IMG/VR virus record: IMGVR_UViG_3300027969_000060
Span: 44,992 to 108,991 of that record
From: a virus
DNA length: 64,000 bases
Strand: one strand, 5' to 3'
Shown here piece after piece: positions 32,530 through 41,668 of the stretch. How positions within the stretch are numbered: position 1 is the first letter of the stretch; every line of letters starts with the position of its first letter. Below the pieces are notes generated by a model. It was given only the letters and a program-made list of their open reading frames with translations. It had not been told where the DNA came from and made no database searches. The position numbers and the translations under genes are program-made.

Positions 32530-34304
32530 TCTGTGACCTCAAGATCAGTAGCGTATGATGTAAAGCCATTTTCTTTAATAACTCTAAGTACATTGTTAAC
32601 ACGACCAATTAGCTCGTCTTTGTGGCTGATTAAGAAAATATTTTTCTTACGTTCACGTCCCATCTTTTTAAGTACACTGAGCGCACTTTCAACACCGCTG
32701 GCATCTAATCCGTTATCAATAAGCTCGTCAACAAATAACAAGTTAATGCTTTGATATAGGCTTTCCCATACATCGCGGAATGCCCATGATAATCCAAGAA
32801 TAAGTCTATTTCGTTCCCCTCGACTTAGATTATCAAAATCTAAATCTTGTCCTAGTTGGGTAATTTCAACAGTGAGATCGTTTTGGAATACAACAGTATG
32901 CGGTAGTCCCATGCGATCAAGATAATAGGTTAACCTATTATTAAGGTATGCTAGGTTTTGATCTATGATCTTCTTACGAATAAACGAGTCTTTTGAAGTT
33001 AGTAGCTTCAATAGAAACTCTTGGTGGTCTTTTAAGCTAGAAAGTTCATTAACACGATCCCATGTAATTTCTTGCATGGCGGTGTCTGTTAATTCATCGA
33101 TCTGCTCTTGATACGGATCTGTTTCACCTGCCTTGATAGTCAGATTTGTTTCTAATGTTTTAAGATTATTTTGATGTTTAAGTGCTTGTTCAACAGTGTC
33201 ATAATATGTTTCGGGCCGTCCACTAAGCTCACCGATAGCAATAATTTCTGTTGTAATTTTAGCTAGGTCAGCAACAACTTTATTGTGATACTGTTGTGAT
33301 TCTGCAAGATGCTTAGTAGCTTCGGCAGTCATTTCTTCATGTTTATGATCGTGAAGTTCTTGTTCACAAGCGTGACATTTTTTGTCCTGCAATTTAGCAA
33401 GCTCGCTAGAGTACTTTTTTACGCTTCGCTCCGCTTGTGCTGTCGCGCTATCTAACGTAGCTCTCTCCTTATTCAGGCTCTTTAGCTTGGCTGTCTTTTC
33501 ATCAAACTCTTTAAGTTTAGCATGTTTAGCAAGCTCTGTATCAATGTCTACATTTTCTAATTCAATAATAGCACGACCAATTTTTTCAAGATCTTGATCG
33601 TGTTGATGGTTCCATGCATTTTGTCTTGTTAACAATGCATCAATACTTTGTTGTATTTTTTCATTAGCTTTTTTTGACGCTTCGATATTTGCACTTTCTT
33701 GTATAATACTATCTTTAGTTTGTCGGATTAGTTCTTTAAGTGTTTCTGCTTTCTCACTGAGCAAGGTAATACCTAACAACTGTTCAATGATAGCACGTTG
33801 GTCCGCAGCCTTCATAGACAAAAACGGCTCAGTATAAGTGTTAAGTGCAACCACGTGCTTGAACATGTCGTGACTCATACCTAGCAAGTCATCTAAGTCC
33901 TTTTGTGTCTCACGCATATCGCCCTGAGCATCGTCGGTTTCTTCTGTTTCTTGTTCCTGATCGTTTACATAAAACTTCATAAGAGTAGGCTTGCGCCCAC
34001 GCTCAACACGATAGACAACGCCGTCTTTTTCAAAAGCTAGTGTAACCAACATATTTTTATTATTAATTTTGTTGATTAAATTATCTTTCTTAATATTAGT
34101 AAGTGCATTACCAAACAGGGCAAAACTTAATGCATTTACAATGGTTGTTTTTCCCGTGCCATTTCTACTTCCGCTATCATCTCCGCCTTGGTCTAAGTTT
34201 TCCCCTAGCACAAGTGTTAAGTTCTCTTTTGTAAAATCTACAGCTTGGGTTTGATTACCCACGCTCATAAAATTCTTAACAGTTAAATTTTTAATTTTAA
34301 TCAT
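32526..34304 (-). CDS. 46: Recombination endonuclease subunit gp46 (Rad50/SbcC-like)
   Basis: ATPase subunit of the T4 gp46/gp47 nuclease that resects DNA ends for recombination-dependent replication and host DNA breakdown. The N-terminal 'LTVKNFMSVGNQTQ' strand leads to a Walker A region 'GSRNGTGKTT' (45-54) preceded by a Gly/Asp-rich loop. About 340 residues of coiled coil follow, with a zinc-hook 'CHAC' at about 310-313. The C-terminal lobe has the signature 'NLSRGERNRLILGLSW' and Walker B 'LLFVDELIDNGLD', then 'ISHKDEL'. The length (592) fits T4 gp46 (560). It overlaps gp47 by 4 nt, so the two subunits are translated together. Confidence 0.95.
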   Translation of the reverse strand: MIKIKNLTVKNFMSVGNQTQAVDFTKENLTLVLGENLDQGGDDSGSRNGTGKTTIVNALSFALFGNALTNIKKDNLINKINNKNMLVTLAFEKDGVVYRVERGRKPTLMKFYVNDQEQETEETDDAQGDMRETQKDLDDLLGMSHDMFKHVVALNTYTEPFLSMKAADQRAIIEQLLGITLLSEKAETLKELIRQTKDSIIQESANIEASKKANEKIQQSIDALLTRQNAWNHQHDQDLEKIGRAIIELENVDIDTELAKHAKLKEFDEKTAKLKSLNKERATLDSATAQAERSVKKYSSELAKLQDKKCHACEQELHDHKHEEMTAEATKHLAESQQYHNKVVADLAKITTEIIAIGELSGRPETYYDTVEQALKHQNNLKTLETNLTIKAGETDPYQEQIDELTDTAMQEITWDRVNELSSLKDHQEFLLKLLTSKDSFIRKKIIDQNLAYLNNRLTYYLDRMGLPHTVVFQNDLTVEITQLGQDLDFDNLSRGERNRLILGLSWAFRDVWESLYQSINLLFVDELIDNGLDASGVESALSVLKKMGRERKKNIFLISHKDELIGRVNNVLRVIKENGFTSYATDLEVTE

Positions 34305-35314
34305 AGGCTATTGTAAATTGCTAAAAGCGTATTCTTATCAAACTGGTCAGAGTCAATATTAATAAGCTGACTAGACACAATTTGATCTACTGATTCAAAT
34401 GCTTGAATATCAATACTTGTATTGATTTCTGCATCTTTCTTTTCAGCAATCAATGTAAGTTCACGTATTTCATAATCTGAAATAAATTTTTCTTTAATAA
34501 AACTAGCTTCTTCATACGTGATATCAATATCTAGTGTAACACGTAAATGTTGTTTAGGTTTAATAATTGTACCGGCTTCGTCAATAAGCTGGCTTAGTTT
34601 AACTGTACGGAATGTAGGCTGTGCAGGCCAGCTATGATATTCTGGTTCACCACCCCATTCCATAGTCATCATACCGCGGTCATCATCCCATGCATCTGCA
34701 TAATTGTGCGGAAACGCATTACCAATATAAATCATGTTACGTTGTTGTTGGCGTTTATGAAAATGTCCGCTAAATCCTAGCTCATAACCTTTAAAACTAT
34801 CTAGTTGGATCTCTCCGTGATCTGGCATTTGTACCATTGCGTTCATAAAAAAGCTAGGCAATTCAAAGTGCCCAAATATATACTTGCCACCTTTCTTGCC
34901 TATTGATCGCCATTCGTCCCCAACGAGCCAAGGACATAGAGTAACGTCACCAATAGTAGTGGGCTCGTGTACCACAATGATGCCAGGAATATACTTTCCG
35001 AATTCAACGCTGTGGATGTCCCGCTTATCTTTGTAGTAAAGATCATGATTACCAGGAAAGAAATAAAACTTATCGAAAGCCTGTCCCAGTTTCTCAAGGG
35101 CTCTAAGGCTATAGTCCATAGTAGTAATATTAAGACTGTTACGATTGTGATGCCAATCGCCCATAAAAATTCCAACATCACATCCTTCCTCCTTGGCTTT
35201 TGCAATGTACCAATCTACAAAGTCTTCGCAGTCTTGATTATGTGTCGAACTATTGGATTTTAATCCAAAGTGAATATCTGTAAAACACGCTACTTTTTTA
35301 AATAAATTACTCAT
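34301..35314 (-). CDS. 47: Recombination endonuclease subunit gp47 (Mre11/SbcD-like)
   Basis: Metallophosphoesterase subunit paired with gp46. Metal-binding motifs in order: 'TDIHFG' (D13, H15), 'GDWHHNR' (D53), 'GNHD' (N89-D91), 'GHFELPSF' and 'GHFHKRQ'. I chose the ATG at 35314 because AGAAGG lies 5 nt upstream. An in-frame ATG at 35329 gives a 5-residue longer product (342 aa) but has no ribosome site. The gene overlaps the end of gp55, whose stop lies at 35307-35309, and overlaps gp46 by 4 nt. The compact order gp55-gp47-gp46 points to one early operon. Confidence 0.94.
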   Translation of the reverse strand: MSNLFKKVACFTDIHFGLKSNSSTHNQDCEDFVDWYIAKAKEEGCDVGIFMGDWHHNRNSLNITTMDYSLRALEKLGQAFDKFYFFPGNHDLYYKDKRDIHSVEFGKYIPGIIVVHEPTTIGDVTLCPWLVGDEWRSIGKKGGKYIFGHFELPSFFMNAMVQMPDHGEIQLDSFKGYELGFSGHFHKRQQQRNMIYIGNAFPHNYADAWDDDRGMMTMEWGGEPEYHSWPAQPTFRTVKLSQLIDEAGTIIKPKQHLRVTLDIDITYEEASFIKEKFISDYEIRELTLIAEKKDAEINTSIDIQAFESVDQIVSSQLINIDSDQFDKNTLLAIYNSL

Positions 35315-36140
35315 CAGTGCCTTCTGCATTATGACGTTTCAATGCCGCTTCGTGTTCTCCTGCACCCGTCCTTGAGTAACTAGGATTCATGCCATTCATT
35401 TCAAGGATGTCATCACGAATATTTTGATTACGCTTTTCAATATTGATAACACGAACAAAACTATTAGTCACAGCCGCAGTAAAATAAGCAAATGGATTAT
35501 CCGATTTACTTTCATCAAATTGTAAACCAATCTGTGTCAACTGTAAAATAGCTTGCCCCTTCATTTCGTCATTATAAGTGTAGCCACGAACGTTACCGCG
35601 AGTAGCATACCTCTCACATAATTTTAACATCATTCGTGCTAAAGTTGGAGTAATTTGGCCTGCATCTTTATCAAAATGACCTTTATCTAAAGTACCCTTC
35701 CAATGACTCTTGCCTACGCAGATTAGCTCATCTTCATCGTTGTATTTCCAATGCTGAAATGGTGGAAAGTTAACTTTATCTCGTCCGTCTGCAACTGTTT
35801 TAGGATTTTTTTTACGTATAGTATTCAATGGAATGTGGTCAAACGTCATAATTCTAAAGACTACATCAGTCTTTTGTATTTTTTTATAATCAACCTCGCA
35901 GTCAGCTTGTTTTACTTTTTCGCCTGCTTTTTTACGAGTACTGTATTCTAAATCACCTATTCTCTTTGCCTGATTTCTTTTAGCTTCGGCTATCGTACGT
36001 ATGTTTATTTTGTCTATATTTGGTAAAATAATGTCGTATTGATGATATTTTGGATCAGTAAAACTGCAATATGAACTCTTTGATCTGTGTATTTCTAATA
36101 ACATATCCTTGTTATTTAGGTAATTAACTTTTGCTGTCAT
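35307..36140 (-). CDS. 55: Late transcription sigma factor gp55
   Basis: Sigma70-family factor that directs host RNA polymerase to ATAAATA late promoters. The C-terminal half holds the sigma region 2-like core: 'PTLARMMLKLCERYATRGN', 'GYTYNDEMKGQAILQL' and 'NPFAYFTAAVTNSFVRVINI', followed by 'EKRNQNIRDDILEMNG'. The N-terminal 130 residues, Lys-rich with 'KKAGEKVKQADCEVDYKKI', are longer than in T4 gp55 (185 residues in total). It begins behind a consensus sigma70-type promoter (36163-36191), which fits expression before late genes. Presence of gp55 explains the many NATAAATA motifs in this window. Confidence 0.88.
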   Translation of the reverse strand: MTAKVNYLNNKDMLLEIHRSKSSYCSFTDPKYHQYDIILPNIDKINIRTIAEAKRNQAKRIGDLEYSTRKKAGEKVKQADCEVDYKKIQKTDVVFRIMTFDHIPLNTIRKKNPKTVADGRDKVNFPPFQHWKYNDEDELICVGKSHWKGTLDKGHFDKDAGQITPTLARMMLKLCERYATRGNVRGYTYNDEMKGQAILQLTQIGLQFDESKSDNPFAYFTAAVTNSFVRVINIEKRNQNIRDDILEMNGMNPSYSRTGAGEHEAALKRHNAEGTDE

Positions 36141-36162
36141 TAATGATTTCTCCGGATGTACT

Positions 36163-36191
36163 ATTATAAACTACGCGGTTAATAAAGTCAA
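36163..36191 (-). promoter_or_regulatory. Sigma70-type (early) promoter of the gp55-gp47-gp46 operon
   Basis: Minus strand: TTGACT (36186-36191), 17-nt spacer, TATAAT (36163-36168), then CCGGAG before the gp55 ATG. It matches the bacterial consensus at 11 of 12 positions. Its -35 end touches the plus-strand late motif at 36191-36198. Confidence 0.8.
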
Positions 36192-36198
36192 ATAAATA
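36191..36198 (+). promoter_or_regulatory. T4-type late promoter motif (AATAAATA) for the baseplate module
   Basis: Plus-strand AATAAATA 21 nt before the gp48-like start codon, back-to-back with the gp55 early promoter. Confidence 0.7.
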
Positions 36199-36218
36199 CT
36201 TGCCAAAGGGACATAATT

Positions 36219-37199
36219 ATGGCATTGAATGTACAAAATTTATCAAGCACTATTTCGGCAACAACTGCTACATTTGGGGCAGTTTCAAGCGCCGTTAATA
36301 CGGTTAAGAATTTAGGAGTTGGTAGCCTACAAGACAATCTACTAAGCGGTACAGGGCTAGCGGCAGGAGCAGAAGCGATCGGTGATGTCATGGGTGCCCT
36401 CTCAAGTTTTGGTGGTGGCGATGCCGGCGCAAATGATTGGCGTGTAAGACTAAGCCTGCCTAACTGGGTTAGTTTTAAAAGTAGTGCAGTTTTAAAACCA
36501 TTGAAAGAAGCGGGCGGGTTAATATTTCCTTATACCCCTCAAATTAGCATGAGCACAAGTGCCAAATATACTGCCATTCCAACTATACACAGTAATTATA
36601 CATTCCAAGCATATCAAAATAGTGATCCTGGAGAAATTAAAATTACCGGAGCATTTAACGTAGAGGATAGTTCGCAAGCGTTATATTGGATTGCTGTAGT
36701 ACACTATCTACGTAGCGTTTCAAAAATGTTTAGCGGAAACGATCCAAAAGCAGGTAACCCTCCTCCTATAGTAAATCTTAATGGTTATGGTGCGTATGTT
36801 TTTAAAAATGTTCCTGTGATTATTAAATCTATGAGTCTTGATCTTCCACAAGAGTGTGACTATATTAGTTGTGATGTAGTTGGTAGTGCCGCTGGAGAAA
36901 TTGCAGGTATTGCAGATAGTATTGGCGGCCTTGCAGATACACTTGGCGGAGCCTTACCGTCACTGGGCCCTATCACAAGCACGATAAGTAGTATAGCAGG
37001 CGGCGTGGGGCAAGTAGCAAGCCTATTAGGTAGTTTTGGAGTAGGTGGAAGCACTAGTGGCGGAGTTGCCCACGTTCCGACGAAGAGTTCAATTACAGTG
37101 ACACTAATGCCTGCTTACAGTAGAAACTCAGCACGTAACTTTAGTCTTGATAGATTTGTTCAAGGCGGTTATATGAATAACGCAACAGGATACGTATAA
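36219..37199 (+). CDS. 48: Baseplate tail-tube cap/junction protein (gp48-like)
   Basis: 326 residues. The central region has 'LIFPYTPQISMSTSAKYTAI', 'QNSDPGEIKITGAFNVED' and 'ALYWIAVVHYLRSVSKMFSG', followed by 'NPPPIVNLNGYGAYVFKNVP', which I recognise as the core of cyanophage gp48-type proteins. A Gly-rich flexible segment (230-285) separates it from a C-terminal 'SITVTLMPAYSRNSARNFSL' strand typical of tube-like proteins. T4 gp48 and gp54 cap the baseplate and start the tail tube. gp54 is a second possibility. It is the first gene of the plus-strand baseplate operon and lies 1 nt before gp53. Confidence 0.75.
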   Translation: MALNVQNLSSTISATTATFGAVSSAVNTVKNLGVGSLQDNLLSGTGLAAGAEAIGDVMGALSSFGGGDAGANDWRVRLSLPNWVSFKSSAVLKPLKEAGGLIFPYTPQISMSTSAKYTAIPTIHSNYTFQAYQNSDPGEIKITGAFNVEDSSQALYWIAVVHYLRSVSKMFSGNDPKAGNPPPIVNLNGYGAYVFKNVPVIIKSMSLDLPQECDYISCDVVGSAAGEIAGIADSIGGLADTLGGALPSLGPITSTISSIAGGVGQVASLLGSFGVGGSTSGGVAHVPTKSSITVTLMPAYSRNSARNFSLDRFVQGGYMNNATGYV

Positions 37200-37200
37200 T

Positions 37201-37503
37201 ATGTCTACAATTTACTCAAGTGTTAGTCCTTGGTATACAACTTCTATTAAACAAAATTATCTAGACGTATTAAAAATTCGACCAGTAGCAGCCGCCACCG
37301 ATGATATTTTGTACACTATAGATGCTAAGTTTAATAATAGACCAGATTTACTTGCTTATGCATTATATGGTGATGCCGCACTATGGTGGGTTTTTATCCA
37401 ACGAAATTTGGATGTACTACAAGATCCAATTTTTGATTTTGTCGCCGGAAAGAAAATATATCTTCCTAAAGAAAGTAATTTACGATCAGTGTTAGGATTA
37501 TAA
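37201..37503 (+). CDS. 53: Baseplate wedge protein gp53
   Basis: 100 residues, about half the T4 length (196), but with the family core 'NRPDLLAYALYGDAALWWVF' (46-65), 'RNLDVLQDPIFDFVAGKKIYLP' in outline, and an N-terminal 'SPWYTTSIKQNYLDVL'. gp53 joins wedges in the T4 baseplate. The gene starts 1 nt after gp48 and ends 1 nt before the next ATG, so translation is probably coupled along the operon. The missing C-terminal half may be supplied by another baseplate protein or be dispensable. Confidence 0.85.
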   Translation: MSTIYSSVSPWYTTSIKQNYLDVLKIRPVAAATDDILYTIDAKFNNRPDLLAYALYGDAALWWVFIQRNLDVLQDPIFDFVAGKKIYLPKESNLRSVLGL

Positions 37504-37504
37504 T

Positions 37505-39727
37505 ATGGGAATACTTGATTCAGTAACATCAGCTACAACTGCTGTCAGCGGAGCAGTTAATAGTGTAACAAATTTAATAGACACAGGTCCTGCATCTGCG
37601 CTGTCAAGTATAGGAAGCAGTATTAGCGGAGCATTGGGATCAGTTACTGGTTTATTAAACAGCCTTGGCGGTAGTAAGCTACCGTTGCCCAATATATTAT
37701 CAAAATATACTACTTACAACTATATTATAAGTCTAGGAGTATTAACTGAAAAAGATATAAATTTTCCTGATACAAATTATATGGCTGGAAAATCATTCCC
37801 ATTAATTTGTAAAAGTGCAAATGCAGACCCGTACAATCGTGTACAAACTGCGTATGGAAAATTCGACTTCTTTATAGATAATATAATCTTACAACACCAA
37901 ATGGGTTGGGACAAAAATAATAACAGCAATGTTACAAATATAAAATTTGATTTGACCGAACCATTTAGCATGGGTATGTTTTTAATTGCCTGCCAAACAG
38001 CCGCCTATCAATGCGGATGGAAAAACTACAGAGATGCACCTTACGTTATTAAAATTGAGTTTCGAGGAAACAACCCGGGGTCGATGGTTACAGTTCCAAA
38101 TACAACAAGATATATTCCTTTAAAATTAACAAACACCGCAATGACTGTTAGTGAAAAAGGTGCAAAATATGCTTGTAGTGGTATTGCATGGAACGCTAGT
38201 GCGTTTAGTACAAGAACTGCAAATCTTTCAACAGACACCTCAATCAAAGGAGCAACAGTACAAGAAGTTTTGCAAACTGGACCAAAAAGTTTACAATCAG
38301 TATTAAATGCAAGAGAATTAGAGTTAAAAAAAGATGGTACTGTAGAAGAACCTGACGAGTATATTATTTTATTTCCAACAGATCCTGCAAGCTCTGCAAC
38401 TCCTGCAGGCGCCGGCGATAGTGCTGAATCAACAGATTCAGCTACCACATCAACATCAACAACATCAACTGGCGGTAGCGGAAGTTTAGAAGAAAAACTT
38501 GGAGTTTCTAAAAGTAAAATTAATAACACACTAGTACAACCAGACGGCGTATGTAATGCGTTAGGTAAAGCAAGCATGGGATACGGATTAGATAAACAAG
38601 GCGACCCTGCATTTGGCTCAGAGCAAAAAGTATGGGATCCTACCAATAAAGTGTGGATACGGGCAAATGCCAAATCTGCTATAACTGAAGGTGAATTTCG
38701 ATTTGCACAAGACTCAGATATTCCTAATGCTATTAACCAAGTATTATTAAAAAGCGATTATCCAACCCAAGCACTTGATGTAGCACAAGTAAATGCAGAA
38801 GGATTAAGACAGTGGTGGCACATTGATACTCAAATTTATACTAAAGGCGGCTCAGAAAATTTGAATACTGGTACAAAGGCACGATTAATTGTTTATAGGG
38901 TATTGCCTTACGAAGTTAGCGTTGCATCAACTAATCCTCCAAATACAGCCCCACCGGGTGTTGATAATCTTAAAAAGCAATCAGTAAAAGAATATAATTA
39001 CATTTTTACTGGAAAGAATACAGAAGTTTTAAGATTTGATATTAAATTTAATGCGGCGTTTCAATCATCGCTTGCATCTGATAACTTTAAAAGAGGTCAG
39101 GGCGTACAAACTGCAGAAACTGATAGCACATCTACATCTGAAAAAGACACAGACATTGAGTTGCCAAAAGGAAATTTACCTTCTGATAAACTAGGCGTTA
39201 TACCAACTACTAGTAACCGTAAGAAAAATATAACCTCTACAGACGGGCAGGGCGGAGGTGGAGAGGAAAATGAAGTTACTCGTGCTGCCAGGATATTTCA
39301 TGATGCAATAACTAGGGGTAATGATATGTTAAGTTTGAATATGGATATATGGGGAGATCCTTATTATATTGCACAAAGCGGCCAGGGTAATTACACATCT
39401 AAAGCTACATCATTTAAAAATTTAAATTCCGACGGAACAGTAAACTATCAAAACGGTGAAGTATATGTTACTGTTAATTTTAGAACTCCCATTGATATTA
39501 ACCAAGCAACTGGCCTTTATAAATTTTCTAATAACTCAGCACCAGTTGTAGCATTTAGCGGATTATATAGAGTTACAAATGTTACAAGTACTTTCCTAGG
39601 CGGGTCTTTTAAACAGACGTTAAAAGGCCAGCGCATGCCACAACAAGAGAATCCAAATGTTGGCACAAAAGAGCAAACGTATTCTATCAGCAATAAGAAA
39701 CCTTCGCCTCCAGATCCAAATGAATAA
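37505..39727 (+). CDS. Baseplate hub-type structural protein (740 aa), possible gp27 counterpart
   Basis: The N-terminal 60 residues are a Ser/Gly/Leu-rich helix ('SSIGSSISGALGSVTGLLNS'). Two structured parts follow: about 65-270 ('YTTYNYIISLGVLTEKDINF', 'FDFFIDNIILQHQMGWDKNN', 'VIKIEFRGNN') and about 390-720 ('LRQWWHIDTQIYTKGGSENL', 'YNYIFTGKNTEVLRFDIKFN', 'DMLSLNMDIWGDPYYIAQSG'). An acidic, Thr/Ser-rich linker separates them. It precedes the spike gene gp5 and lies within gp48-gp53-gp5-gp25, where T4-like phages need a hub that holds the spike. This suggests a gp27-like role, inferred from position and paired beta domains rather than a clear sequence match. It is nearly twice the length of T4 gp27. 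Confidence 0.65.
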   Translation: MGILDSVTSATTAVSGAVNSVTNLIDTGPASALSSIGSSISGALGSVTGLLNSLGGSKLPLPNILSKYTTYNYIISLGVLTEKDINFPDTNYMAGKSFPLICKSANADPYNRVQTAYGKFDFFIDNIILQHQMGWDKNNNSNVTNIKFDLTEPFSMGMFLIACQTAAYQCGWKNYRDAPYVIKIEFRGNNPGSMVTVPNTTRYIPLKLTNTAMTVSEKGAKYACSGIAWNASAFSTRTANLSTDTSIKGATVQEVLQTGPKSLQSVLNARELELKKDGTVEEPDEYIILFPTDPASSATPAGAGDSAESTDSATTSTSTTSTGGSGSLEEKLGVSKSKINNTLVQPDGVCNALGKASMGYGLDKQGDPAFGSEQKVWDPTNKVWIRANAKSAITEGEFRFAQDSDIPNAINQVLLKSDYPTQALDVAQVNAEGLRQWWHIDTQIYTKGGSENLNTGTKARLIVYRVLPYEVSVASTNPPNTAPPGVDNLKKQSVKEYNYIFTGKNTEVLRFDIKFNAAFQSSLASDNFKRGQGVQTAETDSTSTSEKDTDIELPKGNLPSDKLGVIPTTSNRKKNITSTDGQGGGGEENEVTRAARIFHDAITRGNDMLSLNMDIWGDPYYIAQSGQGNYTSKATSFKNLNSDGTVNYQNGEVYVTVNFRTPIDINQATGLYKFSNNSAPVVAFSGLYRVTNVTSTFLGGSFKQTLKGQRMPQQENPNVGTKEQTYSISNKKPSPPDPNE

Positions 39728-39736
39728 AGGCCTTAC

Positions 39737-41176
39737 ATGAGTGATCAAACAAAAAATTCAGAATATGCAGGGTCGGCGAAACCAACCCCAAATGCAGGCC
39801 CGTACCTTGCTAGGGTAATCGGCCACTTAGATGACAAATATATGGGGTCTCTTGAAGTTGAAATATTACGAGATATTAGTCCCGGAGCTACTGCCGAAGG
39901 TAAACCTATTAGGGCAAAAATGTTAACTCCATTTTTTGGAACAACCTTCTCTGGAACCCCACAAACAGAAAATAACACCTATGACGAAACACAAAAGTCG
40001 TACGGCATGTGGTTTGTGCCACCTGATGTAGGTAGCCTAGTTATGGTAATTTATGTAAGGGGAAACTCTGCTGATCCTTACTGGTTTGGATGTATTCCTA
40101 GTGAAGGCATGAATTTTAGCGTTCCTGGTCTTGCGGCAACTGAGTACGTGGTAGAGGGCGGTGGAAGAATACCGGTAGCTGAATTTAATAAAAAAGCAAA
40201 TTCGCAAGTACAAGATGCCACAAAAATTAAAAAACCTCGCCATCGTATTGCTGATGTTTTAGAAACACAAGGATTGTTAAAAGATGATACTAGAGGTATT
40301 ACTACTAGTTCTGCTCGCCGAGAATTTCCTAGCGCAGTATTTGGAATTAGCACTCCTGGCCCAGTAGATAAAAAAGGTCCTAGTGCAAAACAAGGAAAAG
40401 TAGGAGAACAAGCAAACGTTCCTAAAAGTAGGTTAGGCGGAACAACGCTGGTAATGGATGACGGCGATGATAAGTTTATTCGTAAGACATCTGCAGAAAC
40501 TGGACCGCCAGAATATATAGGTAAAGAGTTAGGTAACTCTGGTGGTGATCCTGGAATTCCTCATAACGAATTATTCCGTATCCGTACTAGAACCGGACAT
40601 CAGATTTTACTTCACAATTCAGAAGATTTAATCTACATTGGTAATGCCAAAGGCACTACTTGGATTGAAATGACAAGTAATGGAAAGATTGATATCTATG
40701 CTAAAGACAGTGTAAGTGTCCATACAGAAAATGATATAAATTTTACTGCTGATAGAGATATCAACATGACAGCTAAAGGTAATATTAATTTTAATTCTAC
40801 CGGTTTAACAAACTTGTCATCAACTGGTAATTTTAATATCAACTCAGCAGGCGCGGCAAATATAACAGCCGCAGGTGCAAGCAACATTAATGCCGGCACT
40901 CACACTGAAACCGCTGGTACTATTAATATGAATGGCCCGGTTGCCGCCAAAGCAGTTAAGGCTCCTAAAGCAGTTCGAATACCGACTGCAGAACCATGGA
41001 AGGGACACGAAAACTTAGATCCGGCGCTATTTACGCCAGCAAAAACAAAAGCAGTTGTTCCAGCAGCCGGCGCAAATCCAGTAGAGGCAAAAATTCCAAC
41101 TCCTGAAAAATTTGGAAAGTATACAACTGAAACAGATACCTTTGCTAATGTAAAAGGCCCAGAACCACAGGAATAA
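39737..41176 (+). CDS. 5: Baseplate central spike gp5, without a recognisable lysozyme domain
   Basis: 479 residues. The N-terminal OB-like domain (about 18-130) has 'GPYLARVIGHLDDKYMGSLE', 'YGMWFVPPDVGSLVMVIY' and 'YWFGCIPSEGMNF'. The middle (about 150-290) is Lys/Gly-rich with 'HNELFRIRTRTGHQILLHNS', a VgrG-like link. Residues about 315-400 form a repeated 'INFTADRDINMTAKGNINFN'-type beta-helix that would be the needle. The tail is a Lys/Ala/Pro-rich segment. T4 gp5 carries a lysozyme between OB fold and helix; no such catalytic region is visible. It sits 9 nt after the hub gene and 4 nt before gp25. Confidence 0.85.
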   Translation: MSDQTKNSEYAGSAKPTPNAGPYLARVIGHLDDKYMGSLEVEILRDISPGATAEGKPIRAKMLTPFFGTTFSGTPQTENNTYDETQKSYGMWFVPPDVGSLVMVIYVRGNSADPYWFGCIPSEGMNFSVPGLAATEYVVEGGGRIPVAEFNKKANSQVQDATKIKKPRHRIADVLETQGLLKDDTRGITTSSARREFPSAVFGISTPGPVDKKGPSAKQGKVGEQANVPKSRLGGTTLVMDDGDDKFIRKTSAETGPPEYIGKELGNSGGDPGIPHNELFRIRTRTGHQILLHNSEDLIYIGNAKGTTWIEMTSNGKIDIYAKDSVSVHTENDINFTADRDINMTAKGNINFNSTGLTNLSSTGNFNINSAGAANITAAGASNINAGTHTETAGTINMNGPVAAKAVKAPKAVRIPTAEPWKGHENLDPALFTPAKTKAVVPAAGANPVEAKIPTPEKFGKYTTETDTFANVKGPEPQE

Positions 41177-41180
41177 CACT

Positions 41181-41621
41181 ATGTCAAATTCATCATTATA
41201 TAACAAAATTGTATTACCAGCCGCTAATAGAAACGAGGACATTACTTCGCAGATGTATAGAGGTTTCAGTACTATCAGCGCCGACGCCGAAAACTTTAGT
41301 CTTTATGATCTTAGTTTGATCAAACAAGATTTATTGAACCATTTTCATGTGCGCCAAACTGAACGGTTAATGAATCCTGAATTTGGCACTATTATTTGGG
41401 ACTTATTGTTTGAGCCACTAACAGAAGAATTGAAAATGTTGATAACTGAAAATGTTAATGATATTATCAACTATGACCCACGAATTAGGGCAGAACAAGT
41501 GACAGTAACGGCATACGAAAGCGGCATTCAAATTGAGTGTTTACTAACCTACTTACCTTATAATATTAGTCAAGCAATGCAACTACGCTTCGACCAAGCA
41601 AATGGTTTATTAGCACTATAA
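41181..41621 (+). CDS. 25: Baseplate wedge protein gp25
   Basis: 146 residues, close to T4 gp25 (132). The family core is plain: 'YRGFSTISADAENFSLYDLS', 'LIKQDLLNHFHVRQTERLMN', 'PEFGTIIWDLLFEPLTEE' and 'INYDPRIRAEQVTVT'. gp25 links wedge and sheath initiation in contractile tails and is conserved to type VI secretion (TssE). It precedes gp6 with a 47-nt gap carrying a late promoter, so gp6 and everything after it have a separate start of transcription. Confidence 0.95.
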   Translation: MSNSSLYNKIVLPAANRNEDITSQMYRGFSTISADAENFSLYDLSLIKQDLLNHFHVRQTERLMNPEFGTIIWDLLFEPLTEELKMLITENVNDIINYDPRIRAEQVTVTAYESGIQIECLLTYLPYNISQAMQLRFDQANGLLAL

Positions 41622-41642
41622 TGTATGCACATAATTTTATTC

Positions 41643-41650
41643 GATAAATA
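41643..41650 (+). promoter_or_regulatory. T4-type late promoter motif (GATAAATA) for gp6
   Basis: Plus-strand GATAAATA 19 nt before the gp6 start codon, in the only gap of the baseplate operon. Confidence 0.72.
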
Positions 41651-41668
41651 TTAATATTAGGATACCCC

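Noticed and set aside
34900-35205. 101-aa minus-strand ORF with membrane-like segments inside gp47
   Set aside because: It lies wholly within gp47 in another frame; gp47 has all its metal motifs here, and no ribosome site precedes the ORF.
35315-35329. Longer gp47 start at 35329
   Set aside because: It lacks a ribosome site; the ATG at 35314 has AGAAGG at proper spacing.
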